From Polytrichum commune (taxonomy: Eukaryota > Streptophyta > Polytrichopsida > Polytrichales > Polytrichaceae), in the NCBI GenBank assembly GCA_950295325.1, contig OX485804.1:45694001-45758000 (forward strand): 64,000 nucleotides of DNA, given 5' to 3'. The notes below the pieces were generated by a model. It saw only the letters and a program-made list of their open reading frames with translations, made no database searches and was not told the origin of the DNA. Positions within the stretch are counted from its first letter, which is position 1. Each line of letters opens with the position of its first letter. Of this stretch, positions 36,145 through 47,779 are shown in pieces. The position numbers were made by a program, and so were the translations under genes.

Positions 36145-36470
36145 TGTCACCAACACTAAATGTAAACTTAACATCATTTGTCATTCCATGTGACAAGCAT
36201 TGTAGAATAAAGAATGTTGCAATTATTGTCGCTTAGTAAGTGAGTTTTTCTACCAATTTCAAACACCATCTCAATATATCCTTACAAGAATGTCAGGATG
36301 CAAAAAATATACCCAACTTTGTCTCAATAATTGACATGAATCTCATCCGAATTTCAACCATCCATGACAAATTTGTACCCGCATTCTTAAAAGTGTCTGT
36401 AGAAAAGTTACCATAGTGGCATAAAATACCATAAAACACTATATGCAAATATATCATTGTAGTGCCCCTT
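36145..36470 (+). mobile_element. MITE-like repeat family (AGTGTCA), forward copy
   Basis: Shares TGCAGTGTCACCAAC, CATTTGTCATT, AATGTTGCAATTA.TGTC, TTAGTAAGTGA.TTTT and CATCCATGACAA with 49435-49775 and, inverted, 15497-15930. Non-coding. Confidence 0.62.
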
Positions 36471-36599
36471 TGTACACAATGAATGAGTTACGTATATCAC
36501 CATGAATCTTTAAGGTGTTACGGTAGACTTAAAGTACCATTCACGCCATGCATAGTGTCATGCAAGTAAGACATGTGTGAGTTTAAATCAGCAACTAAA

Positions 36600-36900
36600 G
36601 TACCATTCACCCGATAACATAGTTGTCGAGAAGAAGTCTATGGGCGATGAAAGCAGCTTCTGGCTTCTGGTGAGGCCACGTCGCCTGTGCTTTCTCGACC
36701 GTCGGATCTGACCGATATAACCCTCTCCCCTAATCTCCTCCGTCCACTGCCTGTGCAGACAGACAGACACTCACTCTCTTCACCTTCCCGATTCCGATTT
36801 CTTTGCCGATTCTCTTCATAAGAGGTCATCCGATTACGCATTGTCTGTTCGGAGTGAGGAGTGCTTGGGGATGATGTATATTTTTATGTAAGTAAGGTAT
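36600..36900 (+). promoter_or_regulatory. Orphan promoter/leader-like segment
   Basis: A GC-richer island in AT-rich surroundings contains GATATAACCC (near 36714), a C/T-rich leader-like run (CTCTCCCCTAATCTCCTCC; CACTCACTCTCTTCACC) and then ATGTAAGTAAGG (near 36886), which looks like a 5' splice site. This resembles a plant promoter plus first exon, but no downstream coding exon was recognised. It may belong to an unrecognised or decayed gene, or to captured sequence. Confidence 0.35.
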
Positions 36901-37500
36901 GCGAGCCTAAAATGGGCATCGATGATTGTAATGTGGTCATCATAATCTCTTCAAATGTAGCATTTTCCTCTTGGTTTGAGTGTGTGAATCTAGGATCATC
37001 ATAGATTTGGAACCATTTAATGAAATGTGCCAAGTACTTGTAGTGGGCTCATGGACTCCCCTCCAATGAAAAGCTTCAGAAGATCCACCTATTGCAAGCC
37101 AGGGATATGTGGACGGATCTTGCCAGGGTGGAGGGATGGCGTCACCACGTGTCAAAAGTGGCGCATGCCACATGCACTGGGCTCAAAGATATTTGTCTCC
37201 GCTATCCAAGCAAGACAGAAATATCTAAGTCTAGTCAGCCCCATGGCCCTTGCCAAGAACTTTAATAAGTTAGGCGTTTGCCATGTCACCACTTGGCCAC
37301 AATGCAAGCAATAAAGTTCACATTTGTCCCAAAAGCAATGCCAGGTGGCATTATGCACAATCCTTTACTCACCTTCCATGGTAAAATTCAAATTGGTACG
37401 GTTAGGCATATCCAAAACCAACGTATAACCACGAGTGTAGTGGCACTCATCCACATTACATTTATAAGGGATTCGTTCTCATTGACAAATTTTTGGGTCT
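36901..37500. other. Intergenic, no gene seen
   Basis: Overlapping open stretches on both strands at 37027-37358 lack family features. No gene call. Confidence 0.4.
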
Positions 37501-37506
37501 ATATAA

Positions 37507-38021
37507 TGCCCCCTCCCCACTTGACATTAGCTAAGCCTAAAAGTGGGTTCTTAAAAATGAGCCTCCACACCGTCGACATTATCTAGTGCCGAGCCTAGTT
37601 GGCAAATGATGTGGCATGGCTTAAAAGTGGAGGTCTTAAGCTAAAATTACCGACCCTCCCATCGGTACCTAGATATGAGGCAAGAATGTAGGACCTCGAA
37701 AAGTGGTGCCTCCCGCTCTTGTGATTGGTTGCTTTTAGTCTTAGCTATGAGGGCAGGCACGAGGAGCTCCATTAACAAAAACCGATGGTAAGTATTAAGG
37801 CATTTGGGGATGGGACAAAAACTATCCAACATTCATTGGTTGGTAGATAGAACAATGAACATGTGTGACAGCTACTTAACCAAAACCTACTTGGAAATCT
37901 CCGGAGCAAGTTCTTGTAGGTGCAGTAGGATAGCCGGACGTGTCCGCTATAACCGAGGGAGCTTTACCCGGGTTTTAGGGAAGTCTTTGGTTATTTGCTA
38001 ATGTCAAGTGGGGAGGGGGCA
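37507..38021. mobile_element. 515-bp TIR element with TAA duplication
   Basis: The left end TGCCCCCTCCCCACTTGACA(TTAGC) is the exact inverted copy of the right end (GCTAATGTCAAGTGGGG...), about 25 bp. TAA flanks both sides (37504-37506, 38022-38024). The interior has no recognised coding sequence. The TSD fits a PIF/Harbinger-like non-autonomous element, a different family from the 498-bp element. Confidence 0.85.
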
Positions 38022-38024
38022 TAA

Positions 38025-39930
38025 GCTAACTTTTCTTTAGGATGTGAATTACTACTCCTGTCATTGGAATATTGCATTTGAAGTCAATCAATTAGGCTTA
38101 CAACAACAACTTGCCAAGGCAAGCGTCCTAAATGACGGGCCATTGTCTTTGTCAATGGACAATTGGTTCTTTGTAGTTTTAGGGTGTCCTTTTCACTCAC
38201 CGATTTATAGTGTACATTTAGGTATGTCCCACTTTTCATAGTGCTATTCCTCTCGCCTCCAACTTTGGGGTGATTGGGTGCCAAGGGAGAGCATCTTTTC
38301 CCTTTCAATTGTCATTTGAGATTAAAATAATAATAGTGAAAACCAAAGTCAATGTTTTGGTGCACACATCCTACAAAGTTCAAAACCAGGTACTCTCTTG
38401 AACACATAAAAAGAAGAGGAAGATAAACTGTTGAAAAAAACAATATGAAAAAAACACTCAAACATCAACATCATTAACCTTCATTTGACATGTAGGGTGT
38501 ATTCACAAATATTGCCAACCATATTCCATGAGCTTAAGTATTCTCTGTTCATATCAATGGCTATGATTTTGGTGCTTAGAATAACATTATGAGTGCTCAT
38601 GTTTATGTGTATAACTATAACATATAGGACTCCGTCAAAGGTTTCGTGTTTTTCGAGGATCATCGATTTCACTTATAAAATTGCAGGAAGAGTTTTTTGC
38701 GATTTTCAACAACAACGTAGTAGTAGCAGTAGTAAATCCGTTGGATTCAATTTCGATACACAATTTGAATTTTAATGCAACAATGCAAACAAACCACACA
38801 AAAGAAGAAGACGATTCGGATGAATATGCTCATACATCAATCACAACATTGAAATATGGGTCGAGCTCATAAGTTCATGTTGTGTAAAATGTTTTACATA
38901 CATTTTTACACAACATGGGTCAATTTGACACATATACTACATGTTCAGATTACACATGTAATAAGTTCCACCTCTTTCCTTGTTGTAATTGAACATATCT
39001 TTGGACTTGATTTTACTAGAATGAATGAACGAAGTACAATAACCCTCAACCTTACTCCAACTTAAAGCACGGACAAAGTCCCCGAGAGAATTGTTGTTGA
39101 AGTCTTGTTAGAGAGAGAGAGAGCTCAACCACTATTCAATCATCATGCCACCCAACAACTATGATACTAGGACCTACATGTTAATGCCATTCTATACACT
39201 CAATTCAAGTTATAAGCAACATAGAATAATGTTGAAAAGGAACATTTCCGCAAGTGGTTGGTTGGTGACAATAATGGATTCATATTATAGTTACAAAATG
39301 ATGCACGTAGAGTAGGTGGGACTTATTCCATTCTCAAAAAATTGGTGAACCATTCCCATATTCACTCTAAAAGGACGTGGGGTCTCAATGTACAACCAAA
39401 TCATACACATTTTATACGGGCCTCATCATGTCCATATATAATATTATGTGCATTTATGGATTTGAAACCGTGTTTATACCTTGTCTTTTGTCAAGGAGAA
39501 GATAAAAATTTATTCATACTTGACACTGATGATCAGAGTACAATGTATGTATTTGAGTGTATACAAGGTCATCGAGGCTATGATTTAAATTTAAATCTTC
39601 ACTAACATCAAGGTGTTCGACCCATTCAAAATGTGCATTTGAAGAAAAAGCTAATTTTAGATGGAGTCAACTTTGACATGATTTGCAATATATATATATA
39701 TATATATCGATAGATAGATATATAGGGAACCTTAAAACATGTTTCTATGCATGGATAGACCCAGTATGACTTCTTAGACGCTTAAAGGTTGAAGGTGGCA
39801 TGATTACCCCCTGCATGCCTAAGAAGCCAAAAAGCGGATGTATATATATGAATTCCAAAGATCATTCTCTAAAGCCTATTGAGGTCAATGTGTGTTTTTG
39901 TACGTTTCTTTTTCTTTTCCATTTGCACTT
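38025..39930. other. Unassigned, no gene seen
   Basis: A possible exon-like stretch follows an acceptor-like AAAATTGCAG (ending about 38687) and runs to a stop at 38872, but it matches nothing I know. A TA microsatellite is at 39689-39707. No gene call. Confidence 0.4.
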
Positions 39931-39934
39931 GGAA

Positions 39935-40167
39935 CTACACTAATTATCCCAATTAGTGTACGTCGCTATTTGGAGTTACTCAATGCAACAACCTCTTACT
40001 CAGGAGTTCAATTTTCACTAAAGAGAGTTCAATAGGTTGTTCGGATATTATAGAACATGATTACCTTTGCTAGGTAAAATATTACATTCTCATTGAATAG
40101 TTATAGCACTACGTAACTTTGAATAGCAACACACACTAATTTGGATAATTAATGTAGTAGTAATTCT
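39935..40167. mobile_element. MITE-like element (AATTAGTGT family), full copy
   Basis: The left end ACTACACTAATTATCCCAAT and the right end CACACTAATTTGGATAATTAATGTAGTA are inverted counterparts extending about 45 bp, through GTCGCTATTTGGAGTTAC and GTAACTTTGAATAGCAAC. Length about 233 bp. A partial copy lies just 3' of PACRG. Confidence 0.75.
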
Positions 40168-40610
40168 CAAACAAATATCTAAATCTAAGAAAGTAAAGCT
40201 ATTAACAAGCCTATGTATTAACAAGTCTTTTATCATGGACTGTGAAGGGGTTTAAGCCTTTACTTCATTATGTGTTACAATTTAATTAGTTGAGGAAAGG
40301 GACAAGGCTAATAACATGAACATTTTGCATTTCTACTCAACAACTTATAAAACTCAAAATTTTAATCAATAAAATGAAGGATCAATTGATTTTGAATTTA
40401 AATTGAAATTCTAAATGGTTGGTAGAGAGTAACAACAATGATCCTCGTTCTCAACCATATGAACTTTAAATTGCTAAGCTCCACCCACCACTTACCCTAC
40501 CCAAGGCTAATAACTCAACCAAGAGCCAGAAATGAAGATGTGATTCTCAAAGAAAACAACAACTTCAATCTAAGCACTACATCAAAATCTCCATGGAACA
40601 TGTGGTATAT
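40168..40610. other. Intergenic, no gene seen
   Basis: AT-rich sequence without a supported feature. Confidence 0.4.
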
Positions 40611-41074
40611 AGTTTATGGTATTTAATGTCACATGCATAATAGTATCACTTACCCCATATTGAAGCATGTGCCAAGTTACATTGATGATTAACAACTTCA
40701 TCATGAATGTCAACTCATGATACTTGGCTTTCAAGTTTACTTCTAATACCTTGGCATGAGTATGTTTAATAGTGTTATGTGGTGCATGCCTATGTTACAC
40801 AATGATCTACCAGTTGACCAAAGTGTACACAAATGACATTACCATTAGTACGCTCAAGAATATCTTCCTCTTGCATGCTAAAATGCAAGACTATCATCCA
40901 ACGTATCCCAATGTGCTACTCTAAATGTATATTTTCTTTCACTTAAAGAAGTCACTTATGTGGAAGAATGAAATCATATTGGCAATTACTGGGCGTGACA
41001 CTTTGAAACCTCTAGGCATCTAGTTTAGGCCCTTTGCCAATAGTGTGTGACACTAAATACCATAAACGGTGTAG
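40611..41074 (+). mobile_element. TIR element (GTTTATGGTATTTAGTGTCAC family), copy 1
   Basis: Begins AGTTTATGGTATTTAATGTC and ends GACACTAAATACCATAAACGGTGTAG, an inverted terminus. The whole interior aligns with 50503-51067 in the same orientation. The ends resemble CACTA-type termini only loosely. No coding capacity. Confidence 0.75.
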
Positions 41075-41299
41075 TTCGTGACAAGAAAAAAATTTAAATG
41101 GAAGATGTGAGCTCGACAATTTCATGTGTAACTGGAATTCGATGACAAGCATATACCTTTGGAGCTCAATCACAACACCTTTTATTCCAATAATGTGGGC
41201 CACCCTGGGCACCAATTCCCAAACCCAATTAGGTGGGGCTGGATAGAAATCTCACATCGAGGTAAATGAAAATGTAGGTTGTCTCCAAAGTGGGGAAAT

Positions 41300-41723
41300 G
41301 TTACTATCTCAAACAGCACCAAATTTCTGCTTGCACAGCTTGCTCATATTCTCTCTGCTCTCAATGTTGATCACTAAACTGAAATGAAGGAAGATTGACC
41401 AGACAGCTTCCCAAGAAGCAAGCAGCACACCATGTGGATGTGATGGAAGTTCAATAGATGTGCATTTACAATGCATTAGAAAATCTGGAAAGCTGTTGGC
41501 TTCAGTTTTCCACATTGGACATTTACTGTAGTGACCATGAATAGGATGAGGAGTGCGCGAACAACGTGCTCGCTATTTGCAACCTCAGCTGCAAGCTTAG
41601 TTCACCATCATTGGACATCAGGACTTCCCACATCCCTTTCCAAGCCCACCCTTCCTGCTACCAATTTAAGCCCTGCCAATATTTTGGCGAAATGGTAGCT
41701 AAGCTTCAACTCCCAGGTTGTCA
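41300..41723 (-). other. UBC13 downstream flank, probable 3' UTR
   Basis: Minus-strand sequence after the UBC13 stop. It has no similarity to the repeat families nearby and no coding content, so it is likely the 3' untranslated region; the poly(A) site is unknown. Confidence 0.45.
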
Positions 41724-44197
41724 TCAGGCCCCACTTGCATACAAACGGGTCCAATCCCTGGCTGCTTACATCACACCAGAGCCACAAACCCAACAATAAG
41801 AGGATTTGACAAACTGTGAAACTCACATGTGTATGACAAGCCACTATGATCATATTAACATCCTCTACAAAATCTTTGAAAACTGTTCACAAAGAACCAC
41901 TCACCTGTCTCAACGGCCTCAGCTTCATTTGTCTTCCAGTGCTTGGCAATATTCTCAGCCAGAGGATCATCTGGATTTGGTGCACTTAAGAGAGCCTGGA
42001 TGCTGATAAACAACAGTACACATATTTGTGTTAGTTATTCCTGGTTTTGCACAGGCAAGAGGAACTTGGAACTCCAATAGATTTACCTGACATGCTTGTC
42101 AACACATGTCTGTGAATTAATAGTGACTACAGAATGTGAGAGCTCCAAGCATACAGCTGCATAAAAAAAAATACATCACCTTGCATGGACTACAGCTATG
42201 AAAGAGACATGTTATTGAATTGCAAGCATGGTAAAGAAGACATGGCAATTTAACCAGAGCTAGCTACTATATGAAATAACAAAGCAAAAACTTTGTTATT
42301 AATTTTCACAGCTGATCTGCAGCCAGATTGTGACCACTCTAACCTGAGTAGCACAGTGCGAATCTGAAGAGCTGGGCTCCACTTATCTTTGAGAATATCC
42401 AGGCAGATGCGCCCCAGCTAAACCTCCACATAGAATCCAAAACACACCATAAGGAGAAAACCTTGCAATCTCTCCAACTATATATATGAGTATGGTCAGT
42501 AAATGACTATCTGTTGGTATAAAGATCAACAAACTGGAAGAATATGTCTCATAGAGAACTATATACGCTTGAAAGTAGAACTTCATTCCCTCAAAACCAT
42601 GCAAAGAGAAAAATCAACTCACCTTATCAATATTGGGATGGTAAATCTTCGTCAGAAAGCGAACCTGACAGTTGTTCACAAATGTATGATTATCAGGGCA
42701 CTCTTGTATAGTAAATGGATTGAAGAAGCCACAGACCCATTTCTGACTGATCCACATGCTTCAGGCCTGGGGTTTACCTCTCTGTCATCTATAGTGATAT
42801 TACTAGGCACTTGCACGTTCATGTATATGTTCACTAACATGTATATTTTGAGCACCAAACTAAGTCAATAAAGGGCTGATGTATTGTCAGCCCTCTAGAG
42901 AAAAAGTACATTACTTAAAGCAGAACCGTTAAACAGAATCCACGAGCAACACATCTGATAATAGATGAATAGAAAACAACATTGATTGAAAAATATCAAT
43001 CTATTTCTTTCTGCAAAGTATGGCAAACCTTGGGAGCGGCCATTGGGTACTCCTCCGGTAAGAACAACTCCAGCTTGAACACCCCACCTATAATTCAAAG
43101 AATATAATCTAAAATCAATTATCATTCAAATCAATGGTCCAACGAAGCCTGTTCATGCCGAGACAAACCAAGAGTGCCCAAGCCAATATCAGCTTCCCAG
43201 TTACCAAGGTTTGGTTCGCTTAGATTCTGAGCTCCACACATATATCCCTCATTAATCTATTGGATATGCAGATTGACGTGGAGAGAGAGTAAGGTATCAA
43301 AAATGCACCAAGGCACATACAATTGACAACGTCTGAATTGTACCCTCAACTCCTGTGGGAAATGGCTTCAAAGGAGTCCCTGTCAATCGCAATCTTGGCA
43401 TAATATGCCACCTTTGAATCTACCAGTTCAGCTGAGCAGCCTTTTACTGAAAGAGTAACCGTACCTTCATATGGTGACTGCGATGGTCCTAATATCATCA
43501 CATTGAAATAACGTAGGTTCTCCTCAGATGGCGATGCACTGATGCCTGGAGCTGGAGAGACAAAACATATCAAAACACTGCTCACATTTCCAAACCCAGG
43601 GTAAAGGGAGGAAGGCACTCCTGCATGTCAACTCTGATGCTGCTACCTAAGTGCAGAGGGAGATGACATTAAATACCATAATCGCTTAAATTTGAATTTC
43701 ACCAGCATTTGGAATCTTCCATGAGGCTAATCTAGAATCTCATGGAAGTCGAAACCTCATCCTAACTCAAGTAAAGGAACATAGAAAGACATACCAGGCT
43801 CACTGAGCAAACGCTGCGTTTCCTGTAAATAAACAAATCCATCCAACCAGCCATACCCCGTCCATCCTTGTCAACAATACATTTTTAAGAACTCCAAAAA
43901 CCTTCAAAAAAGGACCTAAAAACAGCTCCAAGATATCTAATTCCTCGCAGAAATTTGTAGAAAAAACAAAAAACAGAGCACAAATACGGCCTCTCACGAA
44001 TCGTAGACATGACACCACGGTACTCGCAACACAGGACTCGGCAATCGGAACCTTCAAGCGAAAGAAAAAAACAGAAAGAAATTCGGAGGTTGTGAAATTC
44101 GAGGTGACGAGAAACAGAAAGGCAATCAAATCTCGTGAGAGTGCCGCACCTTGATGATCCGTCGCGGAAGGTTGCTGTTGGCCGTGGCGCCAGACAT
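41724..44197 (-). CDS. UBC13: UBC13-type ubiquitin-conjugating enzyme E2, eight exons
   Basis: E2 enzyme of the UBC13/UBE2N family (UBC35/36 in Arabidopsis). With a UEV/MMS2 partner it builds lysine-63-linked ubiquitin chains in DNA-damage tolerance and signalling. Coding exons on the minus strand are 44197-44150, 43822-43795, 43551-43465, 43087-43029, 42664-42623, 42417-42344, 42002-41905 and 41761-41724, all with GT/AG and continuous phase, giving 157 residues (Arabidopsis 153). Landmarks in order: [80 protein letters not shown] with the catalytic Cys, [15 protein letters not shown] and the end WTRLYASGA. The N-terminus is four residues longer than Arabidopsis. No defects are seen. Confidence 0.97.
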
Positions 44198-44292
44198 CCT
44201 TAAGCCCCGTGCTCCGATGCTGTGTTGCGAGCTGAGTGGAAAGGAGAAGGAAATGCGATACAATTGAGCCTGAGCAGAGTCACACGCAGAGC

Positions 44293-44374
44293 TTAGGGTT
44301 TGGAGAAGAGAAGAGCTCCTGGTTCGCCATATCCTTGCCTTCTCTACAACTGCAGGCCCTGCCACCACCAAACA

Positions 44375-44426
<52 letters not shown>

Positions 44427-44449
44427 ACCCCCTTACTACACTATTTATG
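44293..44449 (-). promoter_or_regulatory. UBC13 core promoter region
   Basis: Upstream of the UBC13 ATG on the minus strand lie a telo-box (AAACCCTAA, 44301-44293), a long AG tract (44424-44377) and, beyond it, a TATA-like CATAAATAG (44449-44441). If that TATA is used, transcription starts inside or beside the AG tract. Assignment is by position and motif only. Confidence 0.5.
44377..44424 (+). repeat. CT/AG microsatellite, 24 units
   Basis: An uninterrupted 48-bp CT run. On the UBC13 sense strand it is an AG tract about 180-227 bp before the start codon. Open frames it creates (Leu-Ser repeats) are artefacts. Confidence 0.97.
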
Positions 44450-44699
44450 GTATTGGAGGTTTGGCCACATCATCAAGTGTTAGTTGCTCATCCAAGTGGA
44501 GGGCACTTCCAACCACCCTCTTGTGCTTTTCTTATCCAACATTACATCCATAACCTATAATCTACATCCATGAGCCAACTAGTTATGTCCCATGTTGGGC
44601 AGGAGATAAGTGGATGATGAGTTGCAATGGCAGCTCACCATCCACTCCCCTCTCGCCCCCTTATGTAGTCCATAATAAAAGGGCCACGTAAATGAACCT

Positions 44700-44955
44700 T
44701 ATTTTCATACTCAATATTGGATCCAAAGCTTGAAGATTGGTTTCTCAAACTAGGAGGGTTTTTTTTTTTTTTTTTTTTTTTTAGTGGGGACTGATGAGAT
44801 TTGGCAAGAAAACAATGCCACATTAGTGCGACTTCATGCCTTGCACCTAGACCCTGATGTAAACTCCTCGGGTCCATTTTTTTGCACTCAACCAATAGGA
44901 TCGCTCGATTTTGAAGGTTCTTTGGTCTTGGACCCACCCTAAGAGCATCCCCAAA
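44700..44955 (+). mobile_element. MITE-like element (GGTCCAAG family), copy 2
   Basis: Matches 23395-23765 (AGCTTGAAGATTGGTTTCTC, GATGTAAACTCCTCGGGTCC, ACCAATAGGATCGCTCGATT, GTCTTGGACCCACCCTAAG) and, inverted, 56967-57269. A 24-base T run (44759-44782) interrupts it. Confidence 0.7.
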
Positions 44956-44959
44956 AGCT

Positions 44960-47600
44960 CCAACAAAGCTAACTAAAATCATAGTATCATGGAGATGGAG
45001 TGGTTGGGTTGGCCACCAAACCTAGTTCAATTCAATTGGTCCACTCCAGTAGCTTGCGCCAAAGAAAGTGGATGCCACAACCATGTTGATGCCACGTGTC
45101 ATATCATCTAATTTGAAATGTGAAAAGGTACTCAAGTTTGTTGTCACATGCATTGATAGCCCACAATAACATACATTGACACACCTAAAGCAAGGAAATA
45201 TGAAAGGTTATGGAGGCAGGGGTGGCCCAACACATCCCCACTTTTTGGTGGAGTTGAAGGCTCCATCTTGTCGGCATGCTCTTGTCGTTTGGGGTTGTCA
45301 GCCCTTGCTAGGGTTTAGCAAGATGGAGGTCTCAACTCCCAAAAACAAGGAACATCATCGCCCAACAACTTGGCAAGGTTGTTGGGCACGTTGTAATGAT
45401 CAGTGACAATGGCACCTTAACATTGTCATTATTAGACGTTGTTGTTATTATTAAAACATTCCTATATCCGCACCTAGTGGTAAAGTTAACAATGACTAAA
45501 CTGGTCATTTATTGGACACACCTTTCTTTTAGCTAGAACTTTAGGTTTAACATAAGACATAATGATAACTCAACACTAAATGGTATCTTATTGCTTTGCT
45601 TAACATCAAGTGACACGTAACATGCCACATAAGATTGGATGGTAACTCCGACGTTATTTTTGGACACGTTGCATGTTCATGTTTTCTAACATTGAGTTAG
45701 CATTTGGTGTGGTTGTGACACTATTTCTATATCCATGACGCTAGTAGTATTTTATGACATTCTTTATTCCTACAAAATAAAGTATAATAGGAAGTAACAT
45801 AGAATATTACAACATGTCATGCGAAGCATGTTCTCTTCCTAATCTTACTAGAATCTACTCCCACCTTCCCATCCACTTCAAAATCAAGTTGAGATTGTAA
45901 CACGGTTGAAGCAATATCTCGTATCATGCACTTATATGCAAGAATCCAAGTACAACCAACTACATAACTCTCAAGGGAAAATAATGGCCTTCCCCACTTG
46001 ATAGTGTTATGTATATCACTATTCTTCTAGTGACTGAAAATTGTCACAAACGACTATCACGTTGTCCGATAACAAACCGTGATCATGTTTTCTTCCAATG
46101 TTGCAAATTTCATTCATGGATTATCGTGTCACTAGAGGATGGATTTTGGTTCTCTAAAGAGGTGGAGAAAGTGGTTGTTACATTCATAGAGAGAGAAGAA
46201 ACGCTGACCCCTGGTAGGATCAACATGATTGAAATGCCCGTTCGACCCACCCTTGATATTATGCCCACTGGACATAATATCAGTGGTGCAGGACTACTAA
46301 CCCCTCTCTGTTACATTCATACACCAAAGCGGAGCTCTTCATGCACCGCTTCATGCTTGCAATATTTTGAATACATGCAACTTGGGAAGCACTAGTAGCT
46401 TCTCTATTAGGACACATGATGTCATCATCTCCGGAAGAGGATTTGGACTCCCAAAAAATCTTGATAGCTTAGTTGTAGGCAAGATTACATCAATTCAATA
46501 TTCAAGCATTTAATTTAATTTTTTGGAAGATGCTCGAATATATTATATGATCCATATTTGTTCAATTTAACATCATATTTTAAGTTATATATAAGTTCAA
46601 TTCAATCATGTTTATTCAAAGTGTATATATAACAGATAATGTAGTGGTAGTGACCATTGCTTCACCGATCCCACCATTCCGGAAAGGTAGGGGGACTACA
46701 CGGATTCAGGGTACCACATCAAAGTGATGTGTTAATATGCATGGGTGCAAAAGGCAATAACATTATTCAATTAATATCGACCGATCCATCCTAATAGCAT
46801 GAGTATGTTGCTTCACTCAAGTTTTCCATCCTACATCAGCAAGTGCAATGCTCTACTGTGAGAATAAACAAAGTATAATTATGAATGAAATTTGGCTTAT
46901 TCATGGACCCACCTAACATACAAACTCAGTTGAATAATGTTATGGGCGAGATGACATGGACCCATACTAGTATAGTGCTCGTGGACAAGAGATGTATGTT
47001 GAACATCAAATATATCTTTATTAAAACCCGTTTAATGTGATTGTGTACACGTATTTTGACATAAAACTTGTGAATCACCCTAATGGAGCTTCTGAATCAT
47101 TCATGTCTTCTTTGGTACGAATCATTGTGCTATTGTTGTCACATTTGAAGCTCGTTGTTGTCAACTTTCAAGCTTTATGTTGCCACTTTTCTTTTAAGGT
47201 TATGTTAGTATGTTAGTACCCATGATACATACGATGTGTAATTACGTCACATACCAATGTCAACATATTAAGGTGATTATTATCTTGCAAAGAGAGACAG
47301 TGCCATTCTCTATGGGAAAAGGGGGGGGAGTGTGAATGAGGGACATTTCACATCAAGCATAGCCGCAAGCTCATATATGAATTATGAAATAGGTATGTTG
47401 ATCAAGGCTATGAAATTAGTGCTTGTGCATCTGTATATTTCATAATTATCACTAGGGTGCATATGACAACAATTGTTGATTGTGCACCCTAATTCGGCCA
47501 CCCTCACATTTAATGCCATCAATGATCATTTTTGTACAGTTAAGGATACATGAACAAGTTCAATTTACCTATCTAAAGTCCACGTTTTTGAAAAATCACA
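44960..47600. other. Intergenic with repeats, no gene seen
   Basis: 45245-45340 holds an imperfect inverted repeat (GGAGTTGAAGGCTCCATCTTG against CAAGATGGAGGTCTCAACTCC). A 128-codon open stretch at 46009-46395 has no recognised domain; part of it (ACGCTGACC, TTCGACCCACCCTTG.TATTATGCCC) recurs at 49228-49310, so it is repeat-derived. 47325-47432 is a copy of the GACACTTCAC family. Confidence 0.5.
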
Positions 47601-47605
47601 TATGA

Positions 47606-47775
47606 GATTCAACATTGCCTTGTTTATTGTTGTGCTACGAACTTGTCATAACCTTAAGGGACGAGTTTTAAAATATGATGAAACCCATATGATTCAACAT
47701 CGCCTTGTTTATTGTTGTGCTACGAACTTGTCATAACCTTAAGGGACGAGTTTTAAAATATGATGAAACCCATAT
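47606..47775 (+). repeat. 85-bp tandem duplication, nearly exact
   Basis: The unit starting GATTCAACATTGCC and ending GAAACCCATAT occurs twice in a row (47606-47690 and 47691-47775) with one base difference near the start (ATTGCC/ATCGCC); a third start follows but diverges at once. The near identity implies a recent event or an assembly artefact. Confidence 0.92.
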
Positions 47776-47779
47776 GATT

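Noticed and set aside
44236-44560. Plus-strand open frames of about 86-105 codons over the UBC13 promoter
   Set aside because: They are created by the CT microsatellite (Leu-Ser repeats) and lie antisense to the UBC13 first exon.
46009-46395. 128-codon open stretch
   Set aside because: No recognisable domain, and part of it recurs near 49228-49310, so it is probably repeat sequence.
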